The notes: a model not told the origin generated them from the letters alone. Shown: positions 1 to 10,134, counted from the stretch's first letter. The stretch is 64,000 nt of DNA from Pseudomonas asgharzadehiana (GCF_019139815.1 NZ_CP077079.1:1426001-1490000); one strand, 5' to 3'. A program made the numbers and translations.

Positions 1-870
1 TTCGAGTTTGTCCAGTGCATTGCGTTGTTCGAACGCTTCGGCGTACAGCTCGATGGCGGCGTACGCGGTGTAGCAACCGGCACAGCCGCACGCGGCTTCC
101 TTGGCGTGTTGAGCGTGGGGCGCGGAGTCGGTGCCGAGGAAGAACTTCGAATTGCCGCTGGTCGCGGCATCCAGCAAGGCCACTTGGTGGGTGTTGCGCT
201 TGAGGATCGGCAGGCAATAGAAATGCGGCCGAATCCCGCCCACCAGCATGTGGTTGCGGTTGTAGAGCAGGTGATGCGCGGTGATGGTCGCGCCGACGTT
301 GGCCGAAGCCTCGGTGACGAATTGCACGGCATCGGCGGTGGTGATGTGCTCGAACACCACCTTCAAGGTCGGGAACAGCTCGACCACACGGCGCATATGC
401 TCGTCGATGAAGACCTTCTCGCGGTCGAACACGTCCACGTCGCCACGGGTAACTTCACCGTGGATCAGCAGCGGCATGCCCACTTCAGCCATGGCTTCGA
501 TGGCCGGCAGGATTTTATCGATGCTGGTTACGCCGGAGTCGGAGTTGGTGGTCGCGCCGGCCGGGTACAGCTTGGCGGCGTGCACAAAACCGCTGGCCTT
601 GGCCTGGCGAATTTCTTCGGGCTGGGTGCGATCGGTCAGGTAGAGCACCATCAACGGCTCAAAGCGGCTGCCGGCCGGTCGTGCAGCGAGGATTCGCTGG
701 CGATAGGCGTCGGCTTCAGCGGCATTGCGCACCGGTGGTACCAGGTTAGGCATGATGATGGCGCGGCCAAACGTACGCGCAACATCGGCCACGGTTTGAG
801 GTAACGCAGCACCATCGCGAAGATGAATATGCCAGTCGTCGGGACGCAGCAGGGTCAGGCGGTCGGACAT
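1..870 (-). CDS. pyrC: Dihydroorotase (3' end cut by window edge)
   Basis: Catalyses the reversible cyclisation of carbamoyl aspartate to dihydroorotate in pyrimidine synthesis, in the cytosol. Reading the reverse strand from an ATG at 870 gives 290 codons with no stop before the window edge; the family is about 348 residues. The start reads [20 protein letters not shown], with the metal-binding HxH. The carbamylated lysine lies in [10 protein letters not shown], further metal histidines in VFEHIT and TAHHLLYN, and the catalytic aspartate in GTDSAPH. It is divergent from motY, as in P. aeruginosa (pyrC-motY-argG, recalled). Identification is secure. Confidence 0.96.
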   Translation of the reverse strand, partial: MSDRLTLLRPDDWHIHLRDGAALPQTVADVARTFGRAIIMPNLVPPVRNAAEADAYRQRILAARPAGSRFEPLMVLYLTDRTQPEEIRQAKASGFVHAAKLYPAGATTNSDSGVTSIDKILPAIEAMAEVGMPLLIHGEVTRGDVDVFDREKVFIDEHMRRVVELFPTLKVVFEHITTADAVQFVTEASANVGATITAHHLLYNRNHMLVGGIRPHFYCLPILKRNTHQVALLDAATSGNSKFFLGTDSAPHAQHAKEAACGCAGCYTAYAAIELYAEAFEQRNALDKLE

Positions 871-1026
871 TGGGGATTCCAGGCGGGTCAATCTGGTGGG
901 AATGCTACCGGAAAAGACTCTTGCAGGCACTCGCTATCAAGTTTTGCAGGATGCATCCGATAGCCTTTCGTATGCCTTATCGATGTATGACGCTTTGAAG
1001 TGTTGTAGAAACCAGTGGAGCCTCCC

Positions 1027-1935
1027 GTGCGCCAGCATTATCTAGCCCTGCTCAGTGTGTTCGCCAGCCTGCCTGCGATGGCCCTCACGTTCCAGACACG
1101 TCTGGAGAACATTGAGTGGAAGGTGGAAGGCGACAAGTTCGAGTGCCGACTGACCCAGCCGATCACCGACTTCGGTTCGGGTGAGTTCGTACGCCGGGCC
1201 GGTGAGCAAGCGACTTTCCGTCTGAAAGCCTATGGCGGCTCGCTGGGCGCCGGGTCGGCCACCCTACTGGCCGCTGCTGCTCCCTGGCAGCCGGGGCGTG
1301 GCGACATCAACCTCGGTGCCGTGCGCGCCGGCAGTGGCGATGTGCTTTTTAACAGCTCCCAGGCTCAGGCTGGTCGCCTGTTCAATGGCTTGCTCGAAGG
1401 GCGCTCGCCGACTGTTCGGCATTATGCGCGTGAGGGCGGCTACTCGGAAATTCGCCTGTTGCCGGTCAAGTTCAACAAGGCCTACAGCGATTATCAGCTG
1501 TGCACCGCCAAGCTGTTGCCGATGAATTACGATCAGGTCAAGCAGACCGAAGTCGGCTTCCCCGGCGGCGGTATCGAATTGGATGCAGCGGCCAAACAGA
1601 AATTGTCGGTGATTCTCGAATTCATGAAGGCGGATCCAACCGTCAACCATATCGAGTTGAACGGTCATTCGGACAACAGTGGCAACCGCCTGAGCAATCG
1701 CGATGTGTCGCGTCGTCGCGCATTGGCGGTGATGGATTACTTCAAGGCCAACGGCATTCAGGAATCCCAGGTCACCCTGCGTTTCCATGGCGAAAGCTAC
1801 CCCTTGGTGCCCAACACCAATGCCGCCAATCGGGCCCGCAACCGCCGTGTGAATATTCAGCTTGAGCGGGTAGCGGCTCCGGAGAAACCGGCTCCCCAGG
1901 CCAGTGGCCCGAGCAATCCTGCGCACACTTCATAA
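1027..1935 (+). CDS. motY: MotY, OmpA-domain flagellar stator-associated protein
   Basis: MotY-type periplasmic protein that helps anchor the flagellar stator to peptidoglycan. The GTG at 1027 is chosen because GGAG lies 6 nt upstream; an in-frame GTG at 1015 has no such site. The product is about 302 residues. A short signal peptide (MRQHYLALLSVFASLPAMA) is followed by a MotY-like N-terminal domain and a C-terminal OmpA-like peptidoglycan-binding domain with HSDNSGNRLSNRDVSRRRA and NRARNRRVNI motifs. It lies between divergent pyrC and downstream argG, the order known for P. aeruginosa motY, which supports MotY over a generic OmpA-like lipoprotein. Confidence 0.88.
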   Translation: MRQHYLALLSVFASLPAMALTFQTRLENIEWKVEGDKFECRLTQPITDFGSGEFVRRAGEQATFRLKAYGGSLGAGSATLLAAAAPWQPGRGDINLGAVRAGSGDVLFNSSQAQAGRLFNGLLEGRSPTVRHYAREGGYSEIRLLPVKFNKAYSDYQLCTAKLLPMNYDQVKQTEVGFPGGGIELDAAAKQKLSVILEFMKADPTVNHIELNGHSDNSGNRLSNRDVSRRRALAVMDYFKANGIQESQVTLRFHGESYPLVPNTNAANRARNRRVNIQLERVAAPEKPAPQASGPSNPAHTS

Positions 1936-2088
1936 CGGCAGTCATAAGTGCGCTCGTAGCGTGCGACCATCGGTCGCCCGCTCGACATAATCTGTCGCTT
2001 TATCTTCATTTGCTGTCGCGCCCCTGTAAATCCACGGTTTTGGTCGGTAGAATCGACGCCTTTCCGTACAACCCCGTGGAGTGATGGC

Positions 2089-3306
2089 ATGGCCGACGTA
2101 AACAAGGTCGTTCTCGCGTATTCCGGCGGCCTGGACACTTCGGTGATCCTCAAGTGGCTGCAGGATACTTATAACTGTGAAGTGGTGACCTTCACCGCTG
2201 ACCTGGGTCAGGGCGAAGAGGTCGAGCCAGCACGTGCCAAGGCGCAAGCCATGGGCGTGAAAGAGATCTACATTGACGACCTGCGCGAAGAGTTCGTCCG
2301 CGATTTCGTTTTCCCGATGTTTCGCGCCAACACCGTCTACGAAGGCGAGTACCTGCTGGGTACCTCCATCGCACGTCCGCTGATCGCCAAGCGCCTGATC
2401 GAAATCGCCAATGAAACCGGTGCTGACGCTATTTCCCATGGCGCTACCGGTAAGGGTAACGACCAGGTGCGTTTCGAACTGGGCGCCTATGCTCTCAAAC
2501 CAGGCGTGAAAGTAATTGCACCTTGGCGTGAATGGGACCTGCTGTCCCGTGAAAAATTGATGGATTACGCTGAAAAGCATGCGATCCCGATCGAGCGCCA
2601 CGGCAAGAAGAAGTCCCCGTACTCGATGGACGCCAACCTGCTGCACATCTCCTATGAAGGCGGCGTGCTGGAAGACACCTGGACCGAGCACGAAGAAGAC
2701 ATGTGGAAATGGACCGTCTCTCCGGAGAACGCTCCAGACAAACCGCAGTACCTGGAACTGACCTACCGCAACGGCGACATCGTGGCACTGGACGGCGTCG
2801 AAATGACCCCGGCCACCGTGCTTGCGACCCTGAACCGTATCGGCGGCGAACACGGCATCGGCCGCCTCGACATCGTCGAGAACCGTTACGTGGGCATGAA
2901 GTCCCGTGGTTGCTACGAAACCCCGGGCGGCACCATCATGCTGCGCGCTCACCGCGCCATCGAGTCCATTACCCTGGATCGTGAAGTGGCTCACCTCAAA
3001 GACGAGCTGATGCCCAAGTACGCCAGCCTGATCTACACCGGCTACTGGTGGAGCCCTGAGCGTCTGATGTTGCAACAGATGATCGATGCCTCCCAGGCCC
3101 ACGTGAATGGCGTTGTGCGCCTGAAGCTGTACAAGGGCAATGTGATTGTCACCGGGCGTAAGTCCGATGATTCGCTGTTCGATGCCAACATCGCCACTTT
3201 CGAAGAGGATGGCGGTGCTTACAACCAGGCGGACGCAGCTGGTTTTATCAAGTTGAATGCCTTGCGCATGCGCATCGCTGCCAACAAAGGCCGCTCGTTG
3301 TTCTGA
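2089..3306 (+). CDS. argG: Argininosuccinate synthase
   Basis: Condenses citrulline and aspartate with ATP to argininosuccinate, the penultimate step of arginine synthesis. The full-length product is 405 residues. The ATP pyrophosphatase P-loop [12 protein letters not shown] is near residue 10, [13 protein letters not shown] is near 115, and the substrate-binding [14 protein letters not shown] is near 175. The ATG at 2089 follows GTGGAGTG. It is monocistronic as far as visible and ends at a strong intrinsic terminator. Confidence 0.98.
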   Translation: MADVNKVVLAYSGGLDTSVILKWLQDTYNCEVVTFTADLGQGEEVEPARAKAQAMGVKEIYIDDLREEFVRDFVFPMFRANTVYEGEYLLGTSIARPLIAKRLIEIANETGADAISHGATGKGNDQVRFELGAYALKPGVKVIAPWREWDLLSREKLMDYAEKHAIPIERHGKKKSPYSMDANLLHISYEGGVLEDTWTEHEEDMWKWTVSPENAPDKPQYLELTYRNGDIVALDGVEMTPATVLATLNRIGGEHGIGRLDIVENRYVGMKSRGCYETPGGTIMLRAHRAIESITLDREVAHLKDELMPKYASLIYTGYWWSPERLMLQQMIDASQAHVNGVVRLKLYKGNVIVTGRKSDDSLFDANIATFEEDGGAYNQADAAGFIKLNALRMRIAANKGRSLF

Positions 3307-3328
3307 TTGTTGTATCCGCAGTGAAGGA

Positions 3329-3356
3329 TGGCCCCTTAAAAGGGGCCATTTTTTTT
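3329..3356 (+). terminator. Intrinsic terminator of argG
   Basis: The stem TGGCCCCTT/AAGGGGCCA with a two-base loop is followed directly by a run of T residues. It starts 22 bp after the argG stop codon. Confidence 0.93.
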
Positions 3357-3913
3357 GGCCGAAAGCCTTGGATAAATACGCGTTGTTTATCCATTTAATG
3401 ATTGCTCAAGTTCGTGTGGGACCGATTTTGTATCGGCCCTAAAGCGGGTTGTTTTAAAGGGGAATGAATTTTTACACCTGTGTAGGAACTGGTCTTACAG
3501 AAAGTTCACTTATGAAACTGTGGTGAGTCTATTTGCCGCTGAAAGTTCTGTAGGAAACAAGGATCTAATAAATATGTTAAAGGGAACTGAAACACACTAT
3601 TTGTTTTCACGCGGTCCCGCTCCTGAATGCCCCGTGCAGCAGGGTTTGCCTGAACGCCATGCGCGGCGCGTTTACCGCCGCCCCTTAATCGTCGGGTCAT
3701 TTCCCTCAAAATATGTAAGCCCCCGGAAAGGTCTGAAAGGCTCTGTAAAGCAAGACACATCTGAGTCGGCGTTTTTTTGTAGGGCATTTCTTTTATCTCT
3801 GTGGGTTACGTCTCTGCTTGCTGTTGCTCGGGGGGGAACGCTATGCCAACTAGGAAACGACTAGGCTATTGTGTTTGCTCTAAATAATTCGAACAGCGAA
3901 ATTGGACTTTCTC
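3357..3913. other. Long leader/intergenic region before the response regulator
   Basis: No convincing gene in about 560 bp. Frames open across it (for example 3520-3864) lack a ribosome site and look random. It holds the near-palindrome at 3481-3499, a second half-site at 3549-3555, and a weak GC hairpin followed by seven T residues at about 3750-3778. It is probably the regulatory region of the downstream regulator; an unrecognised small RNA ending near 3778 cannot be excluded. Confidence 0.5.
3481..3499. promoter_or_regulatory. Inverted repeat TGTAGGA-N5-TCTTACA
   Basis: Two 7-base arms (TGTAGGA and TCTTACA, one mismatch) are separated by five bases. Another TGTAGGA follows at 3549-3555. 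The arms resemble both the GacA box, although the spacing here is one base longer than the usual 18-bp element, and the TAGGAAA/TTTCCTA heptads bound by BvgA-type regulators. The next gene encodes a BvgA/RocA-like regulator, so autoregulation is plausible. Confidence 0.45.
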
Positions 3914-4546
3914 ATGAATAAAGTGCTGATCGTGGATGATCATCCCGTCATTCGTCTTGCTGTGCGTATGCTAATGGAACGTCATGGTTATGAGGTCGTT
4001 GCCGAGACCGACAACGGTGTCGACGCGTTGCAACTTGCACGGGAGCATATGCCGGACATTGTTATATTGGATATTGGGATTCCCAAACTCGATGGCCTGG
4101 AGGTTATTTGCCGGCTGTCTTCAACCAAACAATCTGTGCCGTTCAAGGTGCTGGTGCTGACCTCTCAGGCTCCTGGCCATTTTTCCATGCGGTGCATGCA
4201 GGCAGGCGCTGCCGGCTACGTGTGCAAACAACAGGACCTGACCGAGTTGCTGAGTGCGATCAAGGCTGTTCTATCAGGCTACAGCTACTTTCCAAACCAG
4301 GCGCTCAATTCCGTGCGCTCCACCATGGGCAACGCCAGCGAAGCCGATATGGTCGAGCGCCTTTCGGGCAGAGAGATGATGGTGTTGCAACAATTGGCAC
4401 GGGGCAAGACCAACAAGGAGATCGCCGACGGTATGTTCCTCAGCAACAAGACCGTCAGCACCTACAAGACTCGCCTGTTGCTCAAGCTCAATGCTCGGTC
4501 GCTGGTTGACTTGATCGAGTTGGCGCAGCGTAACGGACTGGTATAG
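3914..4546 (+). CDS. NarL/BvgA-type response regulator (RocA-like), orphan
   Basis: Two-domain response regulator of 210 residues. The receiver domain (about 1-120) has DDHPVIRLAVR, the phosphoacceptor aspartate in VILDIGIPKLDG and the conserved lysine in GYVCKQ. The LuxR-type HTH (about 145-205) has LSGREMMVLQQLARGKTNKE. The ATG at 3914 begins MNKVLIVDDHP, the natural start of the receiver domain; an upstream in-frame TTG would add only four residues. No sensor kinase is adjacent. The closest resemblance I recall is to the BvgA/EvgA/RocA1 group controlling fimbriae and biofilm; the target is unknown. Confidence 0.85.
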   Translation: MNKVLIVDDHPVIRLAVRMLMERHGYEVVAETDNGVDALQLAREHMPDIVILDIGIPKLDGLEVICRLSSTKQSVPFKVLVLTSQAPGHFSMRCMQAGAAGYVCKQQDLTELLSAIKAVLSGYSYFPNQALNSVRSTMGNASEADMVERLSGREMMVLQQLARGKTNKEIADGMFLSNKTVSTYKTRLLLKLNARSLVDLIELAQRNGLV

Positions 4547-4584
4547 GGGTGACGCAACTCCCCGAATAACCAGGGCAACCGGCA

Positions 4585-4610
4585 GAAAAAAGCCTCCGTC
4601 AGGGAGGCTT
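4585..4610 (-). terminator. Intrinsic terminator, reverse strand
   Basis: AAGCCTCC and GGAGGCTT arms, with the A-run on the left that becomes the U-tract on the reverse strand. It lies 20 bp past the stop of the small reverse-strand gene at 4630-4809 and may also stop the converging response-regulator transcript. Confidence 0.85.
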
Positions 4611-4629
4611 CCGGTCGTTGGTCGCTTGT

Positions 4630-4809
4630 TCAGAGGTCGAAGTCGTAATCGGCCAATTGTTTTTGCAAGCGTCGCTCTTCCAGAAGATTGTCGATGGTGC
4701 GGCGTTTGCTTAGATTGGTTTTTGCCACCTCTACAGGGGCTTCTGCCACATCGTCATCCGACTCAACGAGGTCGTCTTCTACTTCCAGTTGTTCCTTGCC
4801 AGTGCTCAT
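4630..4809 (-). CDS. PA3496-family small acidic protein
   Basis: A 59-residue protein starting MSTGKEQLEVEDDLVESDDD and ending QLADYDFDL. It has an acidic N-terminal half, a basic NLSKRRTIDNLLEERR segment and an acidic tail. It matches the small conserved Pseudomonas protein found next to nth (PA3496 in P. aeruginosa), annotated as a putative envelope-integrity protein; that role rests on the family name only. AGGTTAACTCC-type sequence precedes the start, and a terminator follows. Confidence 0.8.
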   Translation of the reverse strand: MSTGKEQLEVEDDLVESDDDVAEAPVEVAKTNLSKRRTIDNLLEERRLQKQLADYDFDL

Positions 4810-4916
4810 AAGGTTAACTCCAGGCTAAGACTGCCGTTGGCGCTCCTTATAACGAGAATTGATGAAGCGGTAAAAAAGATTTTTTCAATCGACTCATCGA
4901 AAAAGTTAATGATCGC

Positions 4917-5555
4917 TCAATCGTCGGACGTCTTGTCCTTGTATTCGCACAGGTCTTCGATGCGGCAACTCCCGCAACGTGGCTTGCGGGCTTGGCAAAC
5001 GTAGCGCCCATGAAGAATCAGCCAATGGTGGGAGTCCAGCAGATAGGGTTTGGGCACGAACTTCATGAGCTGCTTTTCTACTTCCACCACGTTCTTGCCG
5101 CGAGCGATACCGGTACGGTTGCTCACCCGGAAAATGTGCGTGTCCACGGCCATGGTCAGTTGCCGAAACGCGGTATTGAGTACCACATTGGCGGTCTTTC
5201 GCCCCACACCCGGCAACGCTTCCAGCGCTTCGCGCGTTTGCGGTACTTCACTGCCATGCTGTTCTATCAATAGGCGGCAGGTCTCGATGACATTCTTGGC
5301 CTTGCTGTTGTACAGGCCGATGGTCTTGATGTATTGCGACAAACCCTCCACACCCAAGGCATAGATCGCCTCTGGCGTATTGGCGACGGGATACAGCTTT
5401 GCGGTGGCCTTGTTGACGCCAACATCCGTGGACTGCGCCGACAGAATTACCGCAATCAGCAACTCGAACGGTGACGAGTAGGCGAGTTCGGTCTTGGGTT
5501 CCGGATTGTCTTCGTGAAACCGGCGGAAAATTTCCAGACGTTTTGCGGCATTCAT
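4917..5555 (-). CDS. nth: Endonuclease III
   Basis: Bifunctional DNA glycosylase/AP lyase that removes oxidised pyrimidines. Full length at 212 residues. The helix-hairpin-helix is LPGVGRKTANVVLNTAF with the catalytic lysine, the catalytic aspartate is in VDTHIFRVSNR, and the C-terminal [4Fe-4S] cluster ligands are in CQARKPRCGSCRIEDLC. It is followed downstream by the PA3496-like gene and preceded by rsxB, the usual Pseudomonas order. Confidence 0.97.
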   Translation of the reverse strand: MNAAKRLEIFRRFHEDNPEPKTELAYSSPFELLIAVILSAQSTDVGVNKATAKLYPVANTPEAIYALGVEGLSQYIKTIGLYNSKAKNVIETCRLLIEQHGSEVPQTREALEALPGVGRKTANVVLNTAFRQLTMAVDTHIFRVSNRTGIARGKNVVEVEKQLMKFVPKPYLLDSHHWLILHGRYVCQARKPRCGSCRIEDLCEYKDKTSDD

Positions 5556-5603
5556 GGGGCGCAGGGGTCCTTACGCTCGATCAGCGTTGTATCGAGTAGT
5601 GGG

Positions 5604-6563
5604 TCAAGCACCATGGGTATCTACCTGGCGCTGTGCTTCATCCAATCGGTGTTGCGCTTGGGCCAACTGTTGCGGGTCGGCATGCTGATCCTGGGCTTTT
5701 TTCAGCTCGGCGCGGCGCATAGCCAGCTGAATCTTGGCGCGTTTTAGATCGGCATTACTGGAGGGCGGCGTCGGCGTGATTGTATGGCTCGCCTCTAGGG
5801 CGGCCAGTGCCTGCTCCGACGTTTCGAACTGTTGCTGTAGCGCAATCAATTGCGATTGTTGCTCAAAGGTCGGTGGATGCCCAAACGCCTTCAAGGACTT
5901 GTGCAACTGGGCGCGGCTCATCGCGACACTGATCTTGGCTTTCTTTACCGCCGCGTCCCGGGCAGCCTGTGCTTCGTCAAGTTGAACGGGCTCTATCGCC
6001 GGCGATCGCTTGAGCCTGGCAAGGCGCTCGGCCAATTTGTGTTCTTCTTCCTGGTGTAGGCGCGCGTTACGTTGTTCGAAGCGCTGCCGTGCGCGGTTGC
6101 GCTTGAAATCGCGTTGGCGGCGCTCCTCGTCGCTCTTCGCCAGGCCGCCCACAATCGCCAGGGCTGTCGTTGGTGGGCGCATTTCGATGCAGTCTACCGG
6201 GCAGGGCGCTACGCACAGGTCGCAGCCCGTGCACTCGTCGATGATCACTGTGTGCATCAACTTGGCCGCGCCGACGATTGCGTCCACCGGGCACGCCTGG
6301 ATGCACTTGGTGCAGCCGATGCATTCAGCTTCACGGATATACGCCACCTGTGCAGGCGCCTCGCCCCGGGTTGTATCCAGCTTCAGTACCGGCACGCTCA
6401 GCAACTGCGACAACCCGATAATGGTTTCCTGGCCGCCCGGCGGGCACTTGTTGATCGCCTCACCCTGGGCAATACCCTCGGCGTAAGGCCTGCAGCCCGG
6501 ATGCCCGCATTTGCCGCATTGGGTCTGTGGCAGGAGCGCGTCGATACGTTGAATGAGGTTCAT
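5604..6563 (-). CDS. rsxB: RnfB/RsxB-like iron-sulfur protein without membrane anchor
   Basis: Related to the B subunit of the Rnf/Rsx electron-transfer complex. The four-cysteine cluster motif is at the very N-terminus ([10 protein letters not shown]...NKCPPGG), and two ferredoxin-type [4Fe-4S] motifs follow ([24 protein letters not shown]). The usual N-terminal transmembrane helix of RnfB is missing: the protein begins [16 protein letters not shown]. The C-terminal half (about 150-319) is a charged helical tail with two similar segments, [17 protein letters not shown] and [15 protein letters not shown], like the Ala/Lys repeats of RnfC. No other rnf genes are nearby. Its electron partner is unknown. 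Confidence 0.85.
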   Translation of the reverse strand: MNLIQRIDALLPQTQCGKCGHPGCRPYAEGIAQGEAINKCPPGGQETIIGLSQLLSVPVLKLDTTRGEAPAQVAYIREAECIGCTKCIQACPVDAIVGAAKLMHTVIIDECTGCDLCVAPCPVDCIEMRPPTTALAIVGGLAKSDEERRQRDFKRNRARQRFEQRNARLHQEEEHKLAERLARLKRSPAIEPVQLDEAQAARDAAVKKAKISVAMSRAQLHKSLKAFGHPPTFEQQSQLIALQQQFETSEQALAALEASHTITPTPPSSNADLKRAKIQLAMRRAELKKAQDQHADPQQLAQAQHRLDEAQRQVDTHGA

Positions 6564-6680
6564 GCGTTGGTCATTGCGTTGAAACCCAGGAGCGTCACCC
6601 GAGTGATGACAATCCCCTGGGCATGCCGGTTAAACAAACAGAACCTGATTATCCGGCAACCAAGAGAGGGGCACTAGCTG

Positions 6681-6709
6681 AAAAGCCCTGTCGCCGAGAC
6701 GACAGGGCT
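6681..6709 (-). terminator. Intrinsic terminator of metG
   Basis: AGCCCTGTCG and CGACAGGGCT form a perfect 10-bp stem with a six-base loop. On the reverse strand it is followed by four T residues and lies 13 bp after the metG stop. Confidence 0.85.
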
Positions 6710-6721
6710 GTCGGGCAGGGC

Positions 6722-8773
6722 TTACTTGATGCGCTGGCCCGGCTTGGCGCCGCTGTCAGGGCTCAGCAGGTAGATCTCTTCACCGCCGGGGCCGGCCGCC
6801 ATCACCATGCCTTCGGAAATACCGAACTTCATTTTCCGAGGCTTGAGGTTGGCGATCATCATGGTCAGGCGACCATCGAGTTTGGACGGGTCCGGATAAG
6901 CGCTTTTGATTCCGGAAAATACGTTGCGTTGCTCGTCACCGATATCCAATGTCAGACGCAGCAGCTTGTCGGCACCTTCCACCGCTTCGGCCTTGACGAT
7001 CAGCGCGACGCGCAGGTCCACGGCGGCGAAGGCGTCGAACTCGATTTCTGGAGAAATCGGGTCCTTGGCCAATTCACCATTACCTGCCGGTGCCGTCGAG
7101 CCGGTATCGGTCTGGCTGGCAACCAGGTCTTCTTTCGAGGCGTCGGTCATGGCCTGGACTTTTACCGGGTCGATACGGGTCATCAGCGGCTTGAACTCGT
7201 TCAACGTGTGATTGCTGAGCAAGGTGGCGTGGTCGTTCCAGGTCAACGGCGCCACATTCAGGAACGCTTCGGCGTCGGCGGCCAGCAACGGCAACACCGG
7301 CTTGAGGAAGATCACCAGTTGGCGGAATAGGTTGACGCCGGTGGCGCAGATCGCCTGGACTTCAGCCTGCTTGCCTTCCTGCTTGTTCAACGACCACGGT
7401 GCCTTGTCGGCGATCCAGGCGTTGGCGCGGTCAGCCAGGCCCATGATTTCGCGCATGGCGCGGGCGAAGTCGCGTGCTTCATAGGCGTCGGCGATGCTTG
7501 GCGCGGCGGCCAGGAACGCGTAGGTCAGTTCCGGCGCAGCGTTTTCGGCGACCAGTACACCGGCGTTACCCTTGTGGATAAAACCAGCGCATCGGCTGGC
7601 GATGTTGACGACTTTGCCCACGAGGTCCGAGTTGACCTTCTGTATGAAGTCTTCCAGGTTCAGGTCCAGGTCATCGACGCCACGGCCCAGCTTGGAGGCG
7701 TAGTAGTAGCGCAGGTATTCAGGCGACAGGTGGTCCAGGTAGGTGCGCGCCTTGATAAAGGTGCCGCGCGACTTGGACATTTTCTGACCGTTGACCGTCA
7801 GGTAGCCATGCACGTTGATGCCGGTCGGCTTGCGGTAGCCCGAGCCTTCGAGCATCGCCGGCCAGAACAGCGCGTGGAAATTGACGATGTCCTTGCCGAT
7901 GAAGTGGTACAGCTCGGCGGTGGAGTCTTTGCCCCAGAACGCATCGAAGTCCAGCTGCGGCGTACGCTCGCACAGGTTTTTGAAACTGGCCATGTAACCG
8001 ATCGGCGCGTCCAGCCACACATAGAAGTACTTGCCCGGCTCACCCGGGATCTCGAAGCCGAAATACGGCGCATCGCGGGAGATGTCCCACTGCTGCAGAC
8101 CACTGTCGAGCCATTCGGAGAGTTTGTTGGCCACGGCGTCCTGCAAGGTGCCGCTGCGGGTCCAGGTTTGCAGCATTTGCTGGAAATCCGGGAGCTTGAA
8201 GAAGAAGTGCTGGGAGTCCTTGAGCACCGGCGTGGCGCCGGAAATCGCCGACTTCGGATCCTTCAGGTCGGTCGGTGCGTAGGTGGCGCCGCATTTTTCG
8301 CAGTTGTCGCCGTACTGGTCTTCGGTGCCGCATTTCGGGCAGGTGCCCTTGATGAAGCGGTCGGCCAGGAACATTTTCTTTTCCGGGTCGAAATACTGGG
8401 TCACCGAACGCTGGTCGATGTGCCCCGCTTCCTTCAATCGCAGGTAGATCTGGCTCGACAGCTCGCGGTTTTCTTCGCAGTGGGTCGAATGGAAGTTGTC
8501 GAAGTCCACCAGGAACTCGGCAAAGTCGGCGCTGTGTTCAGCCTGCACGTTGGCGATCAGTTGTTCCGGGGTGATGCCTTCCTTTTCGGCGCGCAACATG
8601 ATGGCCGAACCGTGGGCGTCGTCCGCGCAGACATAGATGCATTGGTTGCCGCGATGTTTCTGGAAACGCACCCACATATCGGTCTGGATGTACTCAAGCA
8701 TATGGCCAAGATGGATGGAACCATTGGCATAGGGCAGGGCGCTGGTGACGAGGATCTTGCGTGGCTCGGACAT
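6722..8773 (-). CDS. metG: Methionyl-tRNA synthetase
   Basis: Charges tRNA-Met with methionine. 683 residues, the long bacterial form. The class I signature is HLGHM near residue 22, the zinc-binding knuckle is [17 protein letters not shown] near 145-161, KMSKSRGTF is near 333, and a C-terminal EMAP-II/Trbp111-like tRNA-binding domain covers the last 110 residues ([20 protein letters not shown]). It is divergent from apbC, with about 170 bp of shared promoter region. Confidence 0.98.
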   Translation of the reverse strand: MSEPRKILVTSALPYANGSIHLGHMLEYIQTDMWVRFQKHRGNQCIYVCADDAHGSAIMLRAEKEGITPEQLIANVQAEHSADFAEFLVDFDNFHSTHCEENRELSSQIYLRLKEAGHIDQRSVTQYFDPEKKMFLADRFIKGTCPKCGTEDQYGDNCEKCGATYAPTDLKDPKSAISGATPVLKDSQHFFFKLPDFQQMLQTWTRSGTLQDAVANKLSEWLDSGLQQWDISRDAPYFGFEIPGEPGKYFYVWLDAPIGYMASFKNLCERTPQLDFDAFWGKDSTAELYHFIGKDIVNFHALFWPAMLEGSGYRKPTGINVHGYLTVNGQKMSKSRGTFIKARTYLDHLSPEYLRYYYASKLGRGVDDLDLNLEDFIQKVNSDLVGKVVNIASRCAGFIHKGNAGVLVAENAAPELTYAFLAAAPSIADAYEARDFARAMREIMGLADRANAWIADKAPWSLNKQEGKQAEVQAICATGVNLFRQLVIFLKPVLPLLAADAEAFLNVAPLTWNDHATLLSNHTLNEFKPLMTRIDPVKVQAMTDASKEDLVASQTDTGSTAPAGNGELAKDPISPEIEFDAFAAVDLRVALIVKAEAVEGADKLLRLTLDIGDEQRNVFSGIKSAYPDPSKLDGRLTMMIANLKPRKMKFGISEGMVMAAGPGGEEIYLLSPDSGAKPGQRIK

Positions 8774-8944
8774 GGGGCTCGGCTACTTGATGAAACGGAG
8801 GTCGGCCACTATAAAGCGCCGGCGGATATATTTCACCCCGTGGCGCTGTTTCCGAATCTTCCGAACCTTCGAAAGCATGCCGTTAATTCGCCGGAACGGT
8901 TAGGATAGCCGCCTGTTTCAGTCAGTCTTTTTCGGGAGTAGCTC

Positions 8945-10039
8945 ATGAGCGCCGTGAATCGCGCAGCGGTGGAAGCCGTTCTTCGCCAGTACACCGACCC
9001 CTATTTGAACCAGGACCCGGTCAGTGCCGGCTGTGTGCGTGGCATCGAGGTCCAGGGCGATCAGGTGTCAGTGCAAATGGAACTGGGCTACGCCGCCGGC
9101 TTGTTCAAGAGCGGCTGGGCGCAGATGCTGCAAATGGCCATCGAAAACCTCGACGGCGTGCGCTCGGCCAAGGTTGACATTCAATGCGTGATCGCGCCGC
9201 ACAAGGCCCAGGCGCAGATCCCGGGCCTGGCCAACGTTAAAAACGTTGTCGCGGTGGCGTCCGGCAAGGGCGGCGTGGGTAAATCCACTACAGCGGCCAA
9301 CCTGGCGCTGGCCCTGGCCCGTGAGGGTGCGCGCGTGGGCATCCTCGACGCGGACATTTACGGGCCCAGCCAGGGCGTGATGTTTGGCATTGCCGAAGGC
9401 ACGCGGCCCAAGGTCAAGGACCAGAAGTGGTTCGTGCCGATCGAGTCCCTGGGCGTGGAAGTGATGTCCATGGCCTTCCTCACCGACGACAACACGCCGA
9501 TGGTGTGGCGTGGGCCGATGGTGTCCGGGGCGTTGCTGCAATTGGTCACCCAGACCGCCTGGGGCGACTTGGATTACCTGGTGATCGACATGCCGCCAGG
9601 CACTGGTGATATCCAACTGACCCTGGCGCAGAAAGTCCCGGTGGCCGGCTCCGTGATCGTGACCACCCCTCAAGACCTGGCGCTATTGGACGCGAAAAAG
9701 GGCGTTGAGATGTTCCGCAAGGTCAACATTCCGGTGTTGGGTGTGGTGGAGAACATGGCCGTGCACATCTGCTCCAACTGCGGTCACGCCGAGCATCTGT
9801 TCGGTGAAGGTGGTGGCGAAAAGCTGGCGACCCAGTACGGGGTGGAACTGTTGGCCTCGCTACCGTTGTCGATGCAGATTCGCGAACAGGCTGACGGCGG
9901 TAAGCCAACGGTGATGGCAGAGCCGGATAGCCAGATCGCCCTGATTTATCAGGAACTGGCTCGTCATGTGGGCGCGCGGATCGTGTTGCAGGAAGCCGCT
10001 GCCCCGGCGATGCCGACGATTACCGTCAGCGACGACTGA
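8945..10039 (+). CDS. apbC: Mrp/ApbC iron-sulfur cluster carrier ATPase
   Basis: P-loop ATPase that carries and delivers Fe-S clusters. 364 residues. An N-terminal MIP18/DUF59 domain (about 1-90) is followed by the deviant Walker A ASGKGGVGKSTTAANLALA near residue 105, and the cluster-binding CSNCGHAEHLF near 278. The ATG at 8945 follows GGGAGTA. In other pseudomonads it sits between metG and dcd; here dcd is absent and rsmZ follows. Confidence 0.96.
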   Translation: MSAVNRAAVEAVLRQYTDPYLNQDPVSAGCVRGIEVQGDQVSVQMELGYAAGLFKSGWAQMLQMAIENLDGVRSAKVDIQCVIAPHKAQAQIPGLANVKNVVAVASGKGGVGKSTTAANLALALAREGARVGILDADIYGPSQGVMFGIAEGTRPKVKDQKWFVPIESLGVEVMSMAFLTDDNTPMVWRGPMVSGALLQLVTQTAWGDLDYLVIDMPPGTGDIQLTLAQKVPVAGSVIVTTPQDLALLDAKKGVEMFRKVNIPVLGVVENMAVHICSNCGHAEHLFGEGGGEKLATQYGVELLASLPLSMQIREQADGGKPTVMAEPDSQIALIYQELARHVGARIVLQEAAAPAMPTITVSDD

Positions 10040-10054
10040 GATTGTTTAAGGTAA

Positions 10055-10083
10055 AAGGCCTCGACAGTGTCGGGGCTTTTTTA
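10055..10083 (+). terminator. Intrinsic terminator of apbC
   Basis: An 11-bp stem (AAGGCCTCGAC with GTCGGGGCTTT, two G-T pairs) with a three-base loop, running into T residues. It lies 16 bp after the apbC stop. Confidence 0.88.
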
Positions 10084-10134
10084 CGCCTGGCAGAGGGGCA
10101 ATGTGCGCTGATTACCCCTTTACGCAATTGTTCG

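Noticed and set aside
25..804. Forward open frame over the pyrC 5' part
   Set aside because: The reverse strand encodes dihydroorotase with all metal ligands; the forward frame is a shadow.
3481..3780. An RsmX/RsmY-like RNA downstream of the GacA-like repeat
   Set aside because: Too few GGA motifs and arm spacing off by one; kept only as a possible regulatory site.
3520..3864. 114-codon frame before the response regulator
   Set aside because: No Shine-Dalgarno, no resemblance to any family, crosses regulatory repeats.
7574..8908. Forward open frame of 444 codons over metG
   Set aside because: Shadow of methionyl-tRNA synthetase; no ribosome site or family motif.
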